From contig JAOZMV010000042.1 of assembly GCA_029934095.1 (NCBI GenBank), positions 1 through 9,350 on the forward strand: 9,350 bases of DNA, read 5' to 3'. The DNA comes from Desulfuromusa sp. (GTDB taxonomy: Bacteria > Desulfobacterota > Desulfuromonadia > Desulfuromonadales > Geopsychrobacteraceae). Position numbers and translations under genes: made by a program. The notes beneath the pieces were generated by a model that saw nothing but the letters and a program-made list of their open reading frames with translations, searched no databases and had not been told where the DNA came from. Shown in pieces: positions 1-8,200 of this stretch (position 1 is the stretch's first letter; each line of letters begins with the position of its first letter).

Positions 1-124
1 CGTTTTTTCAAGATCTCGACATACGATGTATGCCTTCGCCCTTGAAAAAGCACTCCGCCTTGCAGGACGCAATTTTTGCTTAGCCATCTGGTTTTCAATC
101 AGATTTTTTTACGAGAGTCTTAAT

Positions 125-796
125 ATGGGAATTTTTAAAAAGAAAAAAGTAGCTGTCGAGTCTAAAAAGTCCTGGTATCGCGAATGGTCGGAGGCAATAT
201 TTGTTGCCGTCATTCTGGCGTTGATCATCCGTACCTTTCTGTTTCAGGCTTTTAAAATCCCTTCCGGATCAATGCTTGATACTCTGCTGATCGGTGACCA
301 TCTCCTGGTTAATAAATTCATCTACGGAACCACCCTCCCTTTTGTCAGCGATGGCAAATACCTGAAACTGCGAGACCCTGCTCGGGGAGATGTGATCGTT
401 TTTGAATTTCCTGGTGATAGTGATAAGCCTTATTTCGAAAGGCGGGATTTTATTAAACGGGTTATTGGCCTGCCGGGAGATGTTGTCGAGGTGAAAGCCA
501 AAAAGGTCTATATCAACGGCGAACCTTTTACGCTGCCAGCAGAGAAACACAAAGATGATGATACAATTCCGGCGGTTGCCAGCCCCCGTGATTTTACCGG
601 ACCGATCAAGGTTCCAGCAGACAGTTATTTTGTCATGGGCGATAATCGTGATTATTCTTTTGACAGCCGATTCTGGGGGTTTGTCGATAAATCAAAAATC
701 AAAGGGATGGCTTTCATAAAATACTGGTCCTGGAATGGTAAAGCCGATCTGCTCCATAAAATCAGATTTGGGCGGATTGGACGACCGATAAACTGA
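125..796 (+). CDS. lepB: Signal peptidase I (leader peptidase)
   Basis: Inner-membrane serine protease that cuts signal peptides from exported proteins after Sec or Tat translocation. The 223-residue product has a Lys-rich cytoplasmic start (residues 5-15), one membrane segment (about 24-40) and then the periplasmic catalytic domain. The family boxes are clear: IPSGSM with nucleophile Ser49, RRDFIKRVIGLPGD with general base Lys111, and GDNRDYSFDSRFWGF at 172-186. The length fits a compact family member with a single N-terminal membrane anchor, unlike the longer two-helix E. coli enzyme. I chose ATG 125 because a GAGAG stretch lies just upstream and the protein then begins with the usual basic residues. 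The same frame is open back to base 2, but the extra 33 residues from ATG 26 do not look like the family. No convincing gene is visible in bases 1-124. The gene lies 208 bases before pyrR and has no functional link to it. Confidence 0.95.
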   Translation: MGIFKKKKVAVESKKSWYREWSEAIFVAVILALIIRTFLFQAFKIPSGSMLDTLLIGDHLLVNKFIYGTTLPFVSDGKYLKLRDPARGDVIVFEFPGDSDKPYFERRDFIKRVIGLPGDVVEVKAKKVYINGEPFTLPAEKHKDDDTIPAVASPRDFTGPIKVPADSYFVMGDNRDYSFDSRFWGFVDKSKIKGMAFIKYWSWNGKADLLHKIRFGRIGRPIN

Positions 797-818
797 GGCA
801 ACTTTAACCAATTTATAA

Positions 819-847
819 TTGACATTTCTGGCGCGACGTTGTTAGAT
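819..847 (+). promoter_or_regulatory. Candidate sigma70 promoter of the pyr operon
   Basis: A perfect -35 hexamer TTGACA (819-824) is followed, after a 17-base spacer, by TTAGAT (842-847), which matches the -10 consensus at three of six positions. Transcription would start near 854, about 20 bases before the putative PyrR hairpin, so the whole attenuator would be in the leader RNA. The weak -10 is the main doubt. Confidence 0.5.
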
Positions 848-875
848 CCCAAAAGTTGAAATTGAGTTAAATGAA

Positions 876-907
876 CCCTTTAAACTGATCCGAGAGATTG
901 GTAAGGG
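876..907 (+). promoter_or_regulatory. Putative PyrR-binding RNA hairpin
   Basis: The lower stem pairs CCCTT (876-880) with AAGGG (903-907). After an internal bulge (TAAA, 881-884) the upper stem pairs CTGATC (885-890) with GATTGG (896-901), including two G-U pairs, and closes on the loop CGAGA (891-895). The order of elements (a CCTTT-type stem, an A-rich bulge, a TCC..GAGAG apical part, then AAGG) resembles the PyrR-binding loop of Bacillus pyr leaders, where UMP-loaded PyrR binds. As I recall it, that consensus has a six-base CNGNGA loop, so this one is a base short. Its place between a promoter and a terminator in front of pyrR strongly supports the call. Confidence 0.7.
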
Positions 908-916
908 AGAAGCAAA

Positions 917-1033
917 ATGAAAACCTACTTGAAACACCAATCAGAACACCTGCATACATCCATGTGCAGGTGTTTTTTTATGCCTATTTTCCCGGGAGGT
1001 CTTTATGGCAACAGAAACAATAGAAATTCTTGA
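917..1033 (+). CDS. Possible 38-codon leader peptide of the pyr attenuator
   Basis: The ORF starts at ATG 917, seven bases after the Shine-Dalgarno-like AAGGGAG (903-909), and ends at TGA 1031-1033, inside pyrR in another frame. The peptide begins MKTYLKHQ and has no similarity I recognise, so any role probably lies in the act of translation. The reading frame runs through both arms of the terminator (945-974), whose T-run is read as Phe codons, so translating ribosomes should melt it. Its ribosome binding site is the 3' strand of the putative PyrR hairpin. E. coli pyrL is a similar-sized leader that also crosses an attenuator, though its UTP-sensing mechanism differs. Whether it is translated is not known, and a short ORF of this size can occur by chance. 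Confidence 0.4.
   Translation: MKTYLKHQSEHLHTSMCRCFFMPIFPGGLYGNRNNRNS
945..979 (+). terminator. Rho-independent terminator (attenuator) before pyrR
   Basis: A perfect 10-bp stem pairs AACACCTGCA (945-954) with TGCAGGTGTT (965-974) around a 10-base loop and runs into seven Ts (973-979). It lies 25 bases upstream of the pyrR start and downstream of the putative PyrR hairpin, where a pyr attenuator would be. It is too far from lepB, with a likely promoter in between, to be simply the lepB terminator. Confidence 0.85.
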
Positions 1034-1541
1034 TACTGATGGGGTTAACCGAGCGCTCACCCGAATAGCGCATGAGATCCTGGAACACAACAAAGGAGTT
1101 GAAGACCTGGTGTTGATCGGAATCCGCACCGGTGGTGCCTATCTGGCATCACAACTTCAGCAGGTGATCTCTGCAATAGAAGGGGTGAAAGTCCCACTAG
1201 GGATCATTGATGTCACCATGTATCGGGATGATCTGTGCTCTCGAAGTGATCTGGCGGTTGGACAGACCGATATCCCATTTCGACTCAGAGACCAGAAAAT
1301 TGTTCTGGTTGATGATGTTCTGTTCACCGGTCGGACGATCCGGGCAGCGATGGGAGCAGTGATGGATCTGGGTCGACCGCAGAATATTCAACTGGCAATC
1401 CTGATTGATCGTGGTCATCGTGAGCTGCCGATCCGCCCTGACTATATTGGCCGGAATCTCCCAACTGCTCGAAATGAACAGATCAAGGTTGATTTTGACG
1501 ATCTAAACACCGCACAAGCGGTTCATCTACTTAGAAATTAA
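1005..1541 (+). CDS. pyrR: Bifunctional pyr operon regulator / uracil phosphoribosyltransferase
   Basis: PyrR binds pyr leader RNA when loaded with UMP and lowers expression of the operon. Many members also convert uracil and PRPP to UMP. The 178-residue product has the normal family length. The PRPP loop of type I phosphoribosyltransferases is at 99-111 (IVLVDDVLFTGRT). The family segment RALTRIAHEI near the N-terminus carries Thr19, Arg20 and His23, which line up with B. subtilis Thr18, Arg19 and His22; residues 18 and 22 there are linked to RNA binding. A second conserved stretch, DRGHRELPIRPDYIGRN, spans 135-151. The start is ATG 1005, five bases after GGGAGG (994-999). Keeping the RNA-binding residues, together with a hairpin and terminator in the leader, argues that it is a working regulator and not only a salvage enzyme. 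It is the first full-size gene of the pyrRBC unit. Confidence 0.96.
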   Translation: MATETIEILDTDGVNRALTRIAHEILEHNKGVEDLVLIGIRTGGAYLASQLQQVISAIEGVKVPLGIIDVTMYRDDLCSRSDLAVGQTDIPFRLRDQKIVLVDDVLFTGRTIRAAMGAVMDLGRPQNIQLAILIDRGHRELPIRPDYIGRNLPTARNEQIKVDFDDLNTAQAVHLLRN

Positions 1542-1556
1542 TCTGGAGGTCATTCT

Positions 1557-2495
1557 ATGTCTTTCAATCCAAAACACATCCTTGGGATCAAGGATCTGTC
1601 TACTGACGAGATCAACTTTATCCTCGATACGGCTGATAGTTTCAAGGAGATCAACACCCGACAGATCAAAAAAGTCCCGACTCTGCGGGGTAAAACAGTC
1701 GTTAATCTGTTCTACGAAGCCAGCACCCGTACCCGCACTTCCTTTGAAATTGCCGGCAAGCGGCTTTCGGCAGATACCGTCAATATCAGTGCTTCGGGAT
1801 CCTCGGTGGCCAAAGGGGAAACGCTGGAGGATACGGCGAAAAACATTCAAGCCATGCATCCCGATATTATCGTCATGCGGCACGGCGCTTCAGGCGCATG
1901 CCAGTACCTTGCCGAGCGGCTCGATTGTTCCGTGATCAACGCTGGAGACGGCATGCACGAACACCCGAGTCAGGCGCTCCTGGACGCTTTTACTATCCGT
2001 CAGCACAAAGGTTCGATCGAAGGGTTGACCGTCGCGATTGTCGGCGATATCACCCACAGCCGGGTTGTCCGTTCCGATATCTATTGCCTGTCCAAGTTGG
2101 GAGCCAAGGTTCGTCTGGCCGGGCCGGGAACCATGCTGCCGCCGGGCATTGAGAAACTAGGTTGTGAAGTATTCAATAACCTGGAAGATGCCATCCGCGA
2201 TGCCGATGTCGTCATGATGCTGCGGATCCAGCGGGAACGGCAGGGGACACCTTTGATCCCTTCGGTGCGTGAATACGCCCGTTTCTTCGGGCTCAACGGC
2301 AACAAGATGGATCTGGCAAAAAAAGATGCCATTGTGATGCACCCCGGCCCGATCAATCGCGGGGTCGAACTGGGAACCGCTATTGCCGACGGGCCGCAGA
2401 ACGTGATTCTCAATCAGGTAGAAAACGGCGTTGCCGTGCGCATGGCGCTGCTCTACCTGGTCGCGGGTGGTGAGAAACTTCAAGAAGATTGCTAA
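1557..2495 (+). CDS. pyrB: Aspartate carbamoyltransferase, catalytic subunit
   Basis: Joins carbamoyl phosphate and aspartate to give N-carbamoyl-aspartate, the committed step of pyrimidine synthesis in the cytoplasm. The 312-residue protein has the two-domain transcarbamylase layout. The carbamoyl-phosphate motif STRTR is at 56-60, the mobile-loop residues Ser83 and Lys86 lie in [11 protein letters not shown], Arg108-His109 follow, and the HPSQALLD motif is at 136-143 (HPTQ in many relatives). The aspartate domain has THSRVVRS with Arg169, MLRIQRER with Arg223, and HPGPINRG at 262-269. A GGAGG site precedes ATG 1557, 15 bases after pyrR. No regulatory-chain gene (pyrI) adjoins it, so this looks like the class without PyrI, possibly a plain trimer or one that associates with PyrC. 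Control is then expected from PyrR, through expression. Confidence 0.97.
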   Translation: MSFNPKHILGIKDLSTDEINFILDTADSFKEINTRQIKKVPTLRGKTVVNLFYEASTRTRTSFEIAGKRLSADTVNISASGSSVAKGETLEDTAKNIQAMHPDIIVMRHGASGACQYLAERLDCSVINAGDGMHEHPSQALLDAFTIRQHKGSIEGLTVAIVGDITHSRVVRSDIYCLSKLGAKVRLAGPGTMLPPGIEKLGCEVFNNLEDAIRDADVVMMLRIQRERQGTPLIPSVREYARFFGLNGNKMDLAKKDAIVMHPGPINRGVELGTAIADGPQNVILNQVENGVAVRMALLYLVAGGEKLQEDC

Positions 2496-2513
2496 AACTG
2501 AAAGGTGATAAAG

Positions 2514-3785
2514 ATGAAAATTCTGATTAAATCAGGCAGAGTCGTGGATCCTGCCAATAAACTTGACAAAAAACTGGATATTCTGGTTGTTGATGGAAAA
2601 ATTGCCGAACTGGCTGCCAATATCGACCCTGGAAACGCGGAAGTGATCAATGCCGCGGGATTGATTGTAACCCCTGGGCTGGTTGATATGCATACCCATT
2701 TGCGCGATCCGGGCTATGAGTATAAAGAGGATATTATCAGCGGAACCCGTGCGGCTGCAGCCGGTGGCGTTACTTCTTTAGCTTGCATGCCGAACACCAG
2801 CCCGGTGAACGACAGCCTTGCCGTCACTCAATATATCATCACCAAAGCGAAAGAGCAGGGGAGTGCCAACGTTTTTCCAATCGGTTCCATCACTAAAGGG
2901 ATGAACGGTGAACTCCTCGCCGAAATGGGCGAGCTAAAAGAGGGCGGTTGCGTCGGTTTCTCCGATGATGGACTGCCGGTCATAAATGGCGAAATGATGC
3001 GCCGGGGTCTGGAATACGCCAATACTTTCGGGGTGCCGATCTTCACCCATGCCGAGGATCTGAGCCTGGTTGCCGGTGGCAGTATGAACGAAGGTTCGGT
3101 TTCAACCGAACTGGGGCTGAAGGGGATTCCCTGGGTTGCGGAAGATGCCGTTACCGCCAGAGATATTATGCTGGCTGAACTGACCGGCGCGCATCTGCAT
3201 GTTTGCCATGTCTCTACTAAAGGGAGTGTCGAATTGGTGCGTCATGCTAAAGCTCGTGGCGTACGTGTCACCTGTGAAGCGACACCACACCATTTCATGC
3301 TGACCGATGAAGCAGTTCGCGGTTATAACGCCAATTTCAAGATGAATCCGCCGCTACGGACACAGGAAGATGTCGATGCTGTTCGCGCTGGGTTGGCTGA
3401 CGGAACCATCGATGCTATCGCCACCGATCATGCACCGCATCATATTGATGAGAAAAATGTCGAGTTTGCCATCGCCATGAACGGTGTCGTCGGACTTGAG
3501 ACCCTGCTGCCACTAACTCTCAAACTGGTTGCCGAAAAAGTTCTCGACCTGTCTAAGGCGATTGCACTGCTTACCTGTCAACCTGCTGAAATTCTCGGTA
3601 TTGATCGCGGTACTCTTGCAGTCGGAGCTGTCGCAGATATCACCCTGATCAATCCGAACAAGGAGTGGACCGTGGAAGCCGACAAACTGCACTCCAAAAG
3701 TAAAAACACCTCTTTCGACGGTCAAACAATGCGCGGCTATGCTGTCCGGACAATTCTGGCTGGGAAAACTGTTTTTGAAAGATAA
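2514..3785 (+). CDS. pyrC: Dihydroorotase, type I
   Basis: A zinc amidohydrolase that closes carbamoyl-aspartate to dihydroorotate, the third step of the pathway. The 423-residue product has the length and motifs of the type I (multidomain-like) class. Metal ligands are visible: [10 protein letters not shown] with His60 and His62, FSDDG with Asp151/Asp152, FTHAED with His179, HVCHVST with His232, and ATDHAPHH with Asp305. Substrate-side motifs include MPNTSPVND (92-100) and MNPPLR (277-282). I prefer ATG 2514 because AAAGGTG (2501-2507) sits at a good distance before it. A GTG at 2505 in the same frame overlaps that site and would add only three residues. The gene starts 18 bases after pyrB and is the last of the pyrRBC cluster. 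All catalytic residues are present, so it should be active and not the inactive partner type found in some ATCase complexes. Confidence 0.97.
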   Translation: MKILIKSGRVVDPANKLDKKLDILVVDGKIAELAANIDPGNAEVINAAGLIVTPGLVDMHTHLRDPGYEYKEDIISGTRAAAAGGVTSLACMPNTSPVNDSLAVTQYIITKAKEQGSANVFPIGSITKGMNGELLAEMGELKEGGCVGFSDDGLPVINGEMMRRGLEYANTFGVPIFTHAEDLSLVAGGSMNEGSVSTELGLKGIPWVAEDAVTARDIMLAELTGAHLHVCHVSTKGSVELVRHAKARGVRVTCEATPHHFMLTDEAVRGYNANFKMNPPLRTQEDVDAVRAGLADGTIDAIATDHAPHHIDEKNVEFAIAMNGVVGLETLLPLTLKLVAEKVLDLSKAIALLTCQPAEILGIDRGTLAVGAVADITLINPNKEWTVEADKLHSKSKNTSFDGQTMRGYAVRTILAGKTVFER

Positions 3786-3889
3786 TGTTATTTGCTTGAT
3801 CCTTCTTGAGTGATATCGGGGACAGAATGATTTTCGAAAAAAACAGGAGTGTCCGGTTAGGAAACTGCAAGCTTTAAATCTGGCATAAA

Positions 3890-3967
3890 AATCCCCCTCA
3901 ATCCCCCTTTTTCAAAGGGGGAGACTTAAAAACACCCCTCTTTGGCAAAGAGGGGCTGGGGGAGATT
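3890..3967. repeat. Nested palindromic repeat (REP/MITE-like) between pyrC and carA
   Basis: Two perfect hairpins stand side by side: CCCCCTTT (3903-3910) with AAAGGGGG (3914-3921) around TTC, and CCCCTCTTT (3935-3943) with AAAGAGGGG (3947-3955) around GGC. Outer arms AATCCCCCT (3890-3898) and GGGGGAGATT (3958-3967) pair with one bulged A, enclosing both hairpins in a cloverleaf-like fold. I recall very similar C-rich/G-rich units as dispersed repeats in Geobacter-type and other genomes. No T-run follows on the + strand, so it is not a standard terminator for pyrC, though it could slow RNA polymerase or protect the pyrC mRNA end. Copy number cannot be judged from one window. Confidence 0.8.
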
Positions 3968-4001
3968 CGAAGGTTGGGTGAGAAAATGGATGAAAACATT
4001 A

Positions 4002-4032
4002 ATATTGATTCAATATCAACGCAGTAGATACT
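4002..4032 (+). promoter_or_regulatory. Candidate carA promoter with overlapping palindrome
   Basis: ATATTGA (4002-4008) and TCAATAT (4010-4016) form a perfect 7-bp inverted repeat around a single T. A -35-like TTGATT (4005-4010) within it is followed, 16 bases later, by GATACT (4027-4032), four of six matches to the -10 consensus. A protein bound to the palindrome would cover the -35. The AT-rich stretch continues to the carA start. Both the promoter and the operator reading are tentative. I see no PyrR-type hairpin or terminator in this leader. Confidence 0.35.
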
Positions 4033-4068
4033 AGAACTTAATGTAATTAATTAACTATTGAGGTCTCA

Positions 4069-5208
4069 ATGAAAGCAATTTTAGCTCTTGCCGATGGCAA
4101 GTATTTTACAGGAAAAGCACTCGGTGCTGTTGGTGAGATAACCGGGGAGGTGGTCTTTAATACCAGTATGACCGGTTATCAAGAGATCCTGACAGATCCT
4201 TCCTACCATGGTGAAATTGTAACCATGACTTATCCGCAGATCGGCAATTACGGTATCAACCCTGAAGATGTGGAATCAGCTAAGCCCTATCTTTCTGGTT
4301 TTGTGGTGAAAGAGGCGTGTCCCTTTCCGAGTAATTTTCGTTCCGAGATGAGTCTGGATACCTATCTTAAAGAGAATAACATTGTCAGTATTGAGGGGAT
4401 CGACACCCGGGCATTGGTTCGCCATATTCGAACTGTCGGGGCACAGACCGGGATTATCTCTTCAACTGACACCAACCCGGAGAGTTTGATTGAGAAAGCC
4501 CGACAAGCTCCCTCCATCGTTGGTCGTGATCTGGTGAAAGAAGTCACCTGTGCTGCGCCATATCGGCCAACTGAGGGTGTCTGGAAACTGGGTGAAGGCT
4601 ATGCGGATTGCAGTCAAACTGAAATGACCTACAAGGTTATTGCTTATGACTTTGGGATAAAACGCAATATTTTAAGAAATCTTACGACTCTTGGCTGTGA
4701 TGTCACTGTCGTTCCGGCGACAACCACCGCTGAAGAGGTTCTGAAAATGAATCCCGACGGTGTGTTTCTCAGTAACGGCCCCGGTGATCCGGAACCGCTC
4801 CATTATGCACAAGAAAATATCCAAAAGTTGCTCGGTAAAGTTCCTGTCTTCGGCATTTGTCTTGGACATCAGCTCTTGTCGATTGCCTCTGGTGGGCGAA
4901 CTTACAAGCTCAAGTTCGGTCATCGCGGGGGCAATCAACCGGTTCTTGACTACAAGCGGCAACAGGTTGAAATTACGTCACAAAACCATGGCTTTGCCGT
5001 TGATGAAAAAAGCCTTGGTGATGATATCAAGGTGACCCACATCAATCTGAATGATAATACCGTTGAAGGGATACAACTGCTGTCGTCTCCCGCATTTTCA
5101 GTCCAATATCACCCGGAAGCCTCGCCAGGACCTCACGATGCTCAGTATCTGTTTGAACGTTTTATCGATCTGATGAAAGAGCACAAGAAGGGGGTCAAAA
5201 ATGCCTAA
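4069..5208 (+). CDS. carA: Carbamoyl-phosphate synthase, small (glutaminase) subunit
   Basis: Takes ammonia from glutamine and passes it through a tunnel to CarB for carbamoyl phosphate synthesis, which feeds both pyrimidines and arginine. The 379-residue protein has the usual length. The N-terminal small-subunit domain covers about 1-140 with [19 protein letters not shown] near the start. The class I glutamine amidotransferase domain follows from about 190. Its triad is intact: Cys264 in GICLGHQL, and His348 and Glu350 in [19 protein letters not shown] and SQNHGF, also typical of the domain, are present. ATG 4069 follows GAGGT (4060-4064). The gene is 283 bases from pyrC with a repeat and a likely promoter between, so carAB may be a separate transcription unit. 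Its stop overlaps the carB start by 8 bases, which suggests coupled translation of the two subunits. Confidence 0.97.
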   Translation: MKAILALADGKYFTGKALGAVGEITGEVVFNTSMTGYQEILTDPSYHGEIVTMTYPQIGNYGINPEDVESAKPYLSGFVVKEACPFPSNFRSEMSLDTYLKENNIVSIEGIDTRALVRHIRTVGAQTGIISSTDTNPESLIEKARQAPSIVGRDLVKEVTCAAPYRPTEGVWKLGEGYADCSQTEMTYKVIAYDFGIKRNILRNLTTLGCDVTVVPATTTAEEVLKMNPDGVFLSNGPGDPEPLHYAQENIQKLLGKVPVFGICLGHQLLSIASGGRTYKLKFGHRGGNQPVLDYKRQQVEITSQNHGFAVDEKSLGDDIKVTHINLNDNTVEGIQLLSSPAFSVQYHPEASPGPHDAQYLFERFIDLMKEHKKGVKNA

Positions 5209-8200
5209 ACGGACAGATATAAAGAAAATACTGATTATCGGCGCCGGCCCCATTGTTATCGGTCAGGCCTGTGAGTTTGATTATTCGGGAACCCAAGCCT
5301 GCAAAGCGCTGAAGGAAGAAGGTTTTGAGGTTGTCCTCCTTAATTCCAACCCAGCAACCATCATGACCGATCCCGACTTTGCCGATAGGACTTATATTGA
5401 ACCGGTCACTCCTGAAGTCCTCACTCAAATCATCGCAAAAGAACGTCCTGATGCTTTATTACCAACTTTAGGTGGCCAGACTGCCCTCAATACTGCCGTT
5501 TCTGTTGCTGAATCTGGAATTCTTGAAAAGTATAATGTTGAAATGATCGGCGCAAAACTTGGTCCGATTAAAAAAGCTGAAGATCGAACTCTGTTTAAAC
5601 AGGCAATGGAAAAAATTGGTATGTCTGTCCCCCATTCGGGACTGGCTCACAGCTTCAAAGAGGCGAAGGAGGTTGTCGCAGAGATTGGTTTCCCCGCAAT
5701 TATTCGGCCATCCTTTACTCTGGGGGGAACGGGTGGCGGGATTGCCTATAATCGTGAAGAGTTTGACCGGATGGCGATGGTCGGGATTGATGCCTCACCA
5801 ACCAGTGAAATTTTGATTGAAGAGTCGGTTATCGGTTGGAAAGAGTATGAACTCGAAGTGATGCGCGACCTGGCTGATAATGTCGTCATTATTTGCTCGA
5901 TTGAAAATGTGGATGCTATGGGTGTTCATACCGGTGATTCTATCACTGTCGCCCCGGCTCAGACGTTGACCGACAAAGAGTATCAGCTGCTGCGTGATGC
6001 TTCTTTGAAGATTATTCGGGAAATCGGGGTCGAAACCGGTGGTTCCAATATTCAGTTTGGCATCAATCCAAAAGATGGCCGGATGGTTGTGATCGAAATG
6101 AACCCTCGGGTTTCTCGATCTTCAGCACTGGCATCAAAAGCCACTGGCTTCCCAATTGCTAAAATTGCAGCTAAATTATCTGTCGGCTATCGCCTCGACG
6201 AGATTCATAACGACATAACCCGTGAAACCCTGGCCTCATTTGAGCCGACTATTGATTATGTCGTCACCAAGGTTCCCCGTTTTACCTTTGAAAAATTCCC
6301 GCAATCTGATGCTACCCTGACTACGCAGATGAAATCGGTTGGGGAGGCGATGGCAATTGGGCGTACTTTTAAGGAAAGCTTACAGAAAGCATTGCGTTCA
6401 CTCGAAGTTGATTCATATGGCTTCGAAAGCCGGGTTTTTAAAAAACCGGCCGACTATGTTCGTCAGATAACCGCAACCGAACGTGACAATCTCATCACAA
6501 AATTGCAAGTGCCCAGCTGGGAGCGGATGTGGTACCTGGCCGATGCAATCAGGGCTGGTTTCAGCATCGACCAGATCTATCAATTAAGTGGCATAGATCC
6601 ATGGTTTTTGTCCAATATCGCCCAGATAGTTGAAATGGAATCGGTTCTATTGACTCATAAAGATCAATTGAACACCGATGGTGCCGATTTTATCGACTTG
6701 CTGCGTGAAGCAAAGCAATACGGATTTGCTGACCGGCGGCTGGCCTTCCTCTGGGGTATCACTGAAAACGATGTCCGGGAAATGCGCCATAAACTCGCCG
6801 TCCTCCCCGTTTACAAACGTGTAGATACCTGCGGTGCTGAGTTTGAAGCTTTTACACCCTACTTTTATTCCACCTATGAAGAGGAATGTGAAGCTGAACC
6901 AACCGATAGACGCAAAATCATCATTCTGGGTGGGGGGCCAAATCGGATCGGGCAGGGGATTGAGTTTGATTATTGTTGTGTCCACGGTGCCTTTTCTCTG
7001 GCTGCTGCAGGGTTTGAAACTATCATGGTTAACTGTAACCCGGAGACGGTTTCAACCGATTATGACACCTCGGATCGACTCTATTTTGAGCCGGTGACTT
7101 TGGAGGACGTCCTTGCAATTGTTGATATTGAAAAACCAGAAGGAGTCATTGTTCAATATGGTGGTCAAACTCCCCTGAAGTTGGCAATGGCTCTGGAAAA
7201 AGCGGGAGTACCAATTATCGGAACCTCTCCCGATGCTATCGACAGAGCCGAGGATCGTGAGCGTTTTCAAGCGTTACTCAACAAACTGAATCTTCTCCAA
7301 CCACAAAACGGAATTGCGCGGGCATATGATGAAGCTGAGGTGATTGCTGAACGGATTGGCTATCCGGTGGTTGTCAGACCTTCCTATGTTCTGGGCGGTC
7401 GCGCTATGGAAATTGTCTATGGTGTTGAGCGACTACGCGATTACATGAAATATGCTGTTGATGCCTCGCCGGAGCATCCGGTTCTGGTCGATAAGTTTTT
7501 ACAGAATGCAATCGAAGTTGATGTTGATGCCCTGTCAGACGGAACCGATGTTGTTATCGGCGGGATTATGCAGCATATTGAGGAGGCAGGGATCCACTCG
7601 GGTGATTCGGCGTGTACTTTACCCCCATTCTCATTACCGGATGACATCGTTGCTGAAATCAAACAACAAACCATTGAACTTGCGTTGGAACTGAAAGTCA
7701 TTGGTTTGATGAATATTCAGTTTGCTGTCAAAGCTGGCGATATTTATCTACTCGAAGTCAATCCACGCGCCAGCCGTACCGTACCGTTTGTTTCCAAAGC
7801 GACGGGGCGTCCCCTTGCACAGATTGCCGCTAAAGTCATGGCCGGCCAGAGTCTGGCCGAGTTGGGTGTTTCCGGAGATATTATTCCCGACTATATTTCG
7901 GTCAAAGAAGCCGTCTTCCCATTTGTTAAATTTCCCGGTGTTGATACATTGCTGGGTCCGGAAATGAAATCGACCGGCGAAGTCATGGGAATCGATTATG
8001 ATTTTGGTCATGCTTATGCTAAATCACAGTTAGGTGCCGGGGTCAAATTGCCCCACAGCGGAAAAATCTTCATCAGCATCAAAGATGCAGACAAGGACGA
8101 TATTCTTGAGCCAACCAAAAAGTTGGTTGACGCCGGATTCTCTATCGTTGCCACCAGCGGTACCGCTGACTTCTTGAATCAGCACGGAATTGAGGCGGAG

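Noticed and set aside
26..124. N-terminal extension of lepB from ATG 26
   Set aside because: The frame is open, but the 33 extra residues do not look like signal peptidase I, and ATG 125 gives the normal basic start followed by the membrane segment.
871..888. Five-codon ORF before the PyrR hairpin
   Set aside because: ATG 871 reaches a stop after five codons and has no clear ribosome site, so chance is the best explanation.
2081..2483. Long antisense open frames opposite pyrB
   Set aside because: They mirror the codon structure of pyrB, show no recognisable protein features and lack a ribosome site I would trust.
1557..2495. Higher G+C of pyrB as a sign of transfer
   Set aside because: Two hand-counted 60-base lines of pyrB (2041-2160) give about 60 percent, against about 48 percent for two carB lines (7141-7200, 7321-7380). 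The sample is small and hand-picked, and the gene fits its operon, so this is not evidence of transfer.
2505..2513. GTG 2505 as the pyrC start
   Set aside because: It overlaps the AAAGGTG that best serves as the ribosome site for ATG 2514, and it adds only three residues of no family significance.
3903..3921. First hairpin of the nested repeat as the pyrC terminator
   Set aside because: The stem is strong but AGACTT and not a T-run follows it on the + strand, and it is part of a larger symmetric repeat.
3968..4068. A second PyrR element upstream of carA
   Set aside because: I looked for a TCC..GAGAG apical part within complementary CCTT/AAGG arms and a terminator, and found neither.
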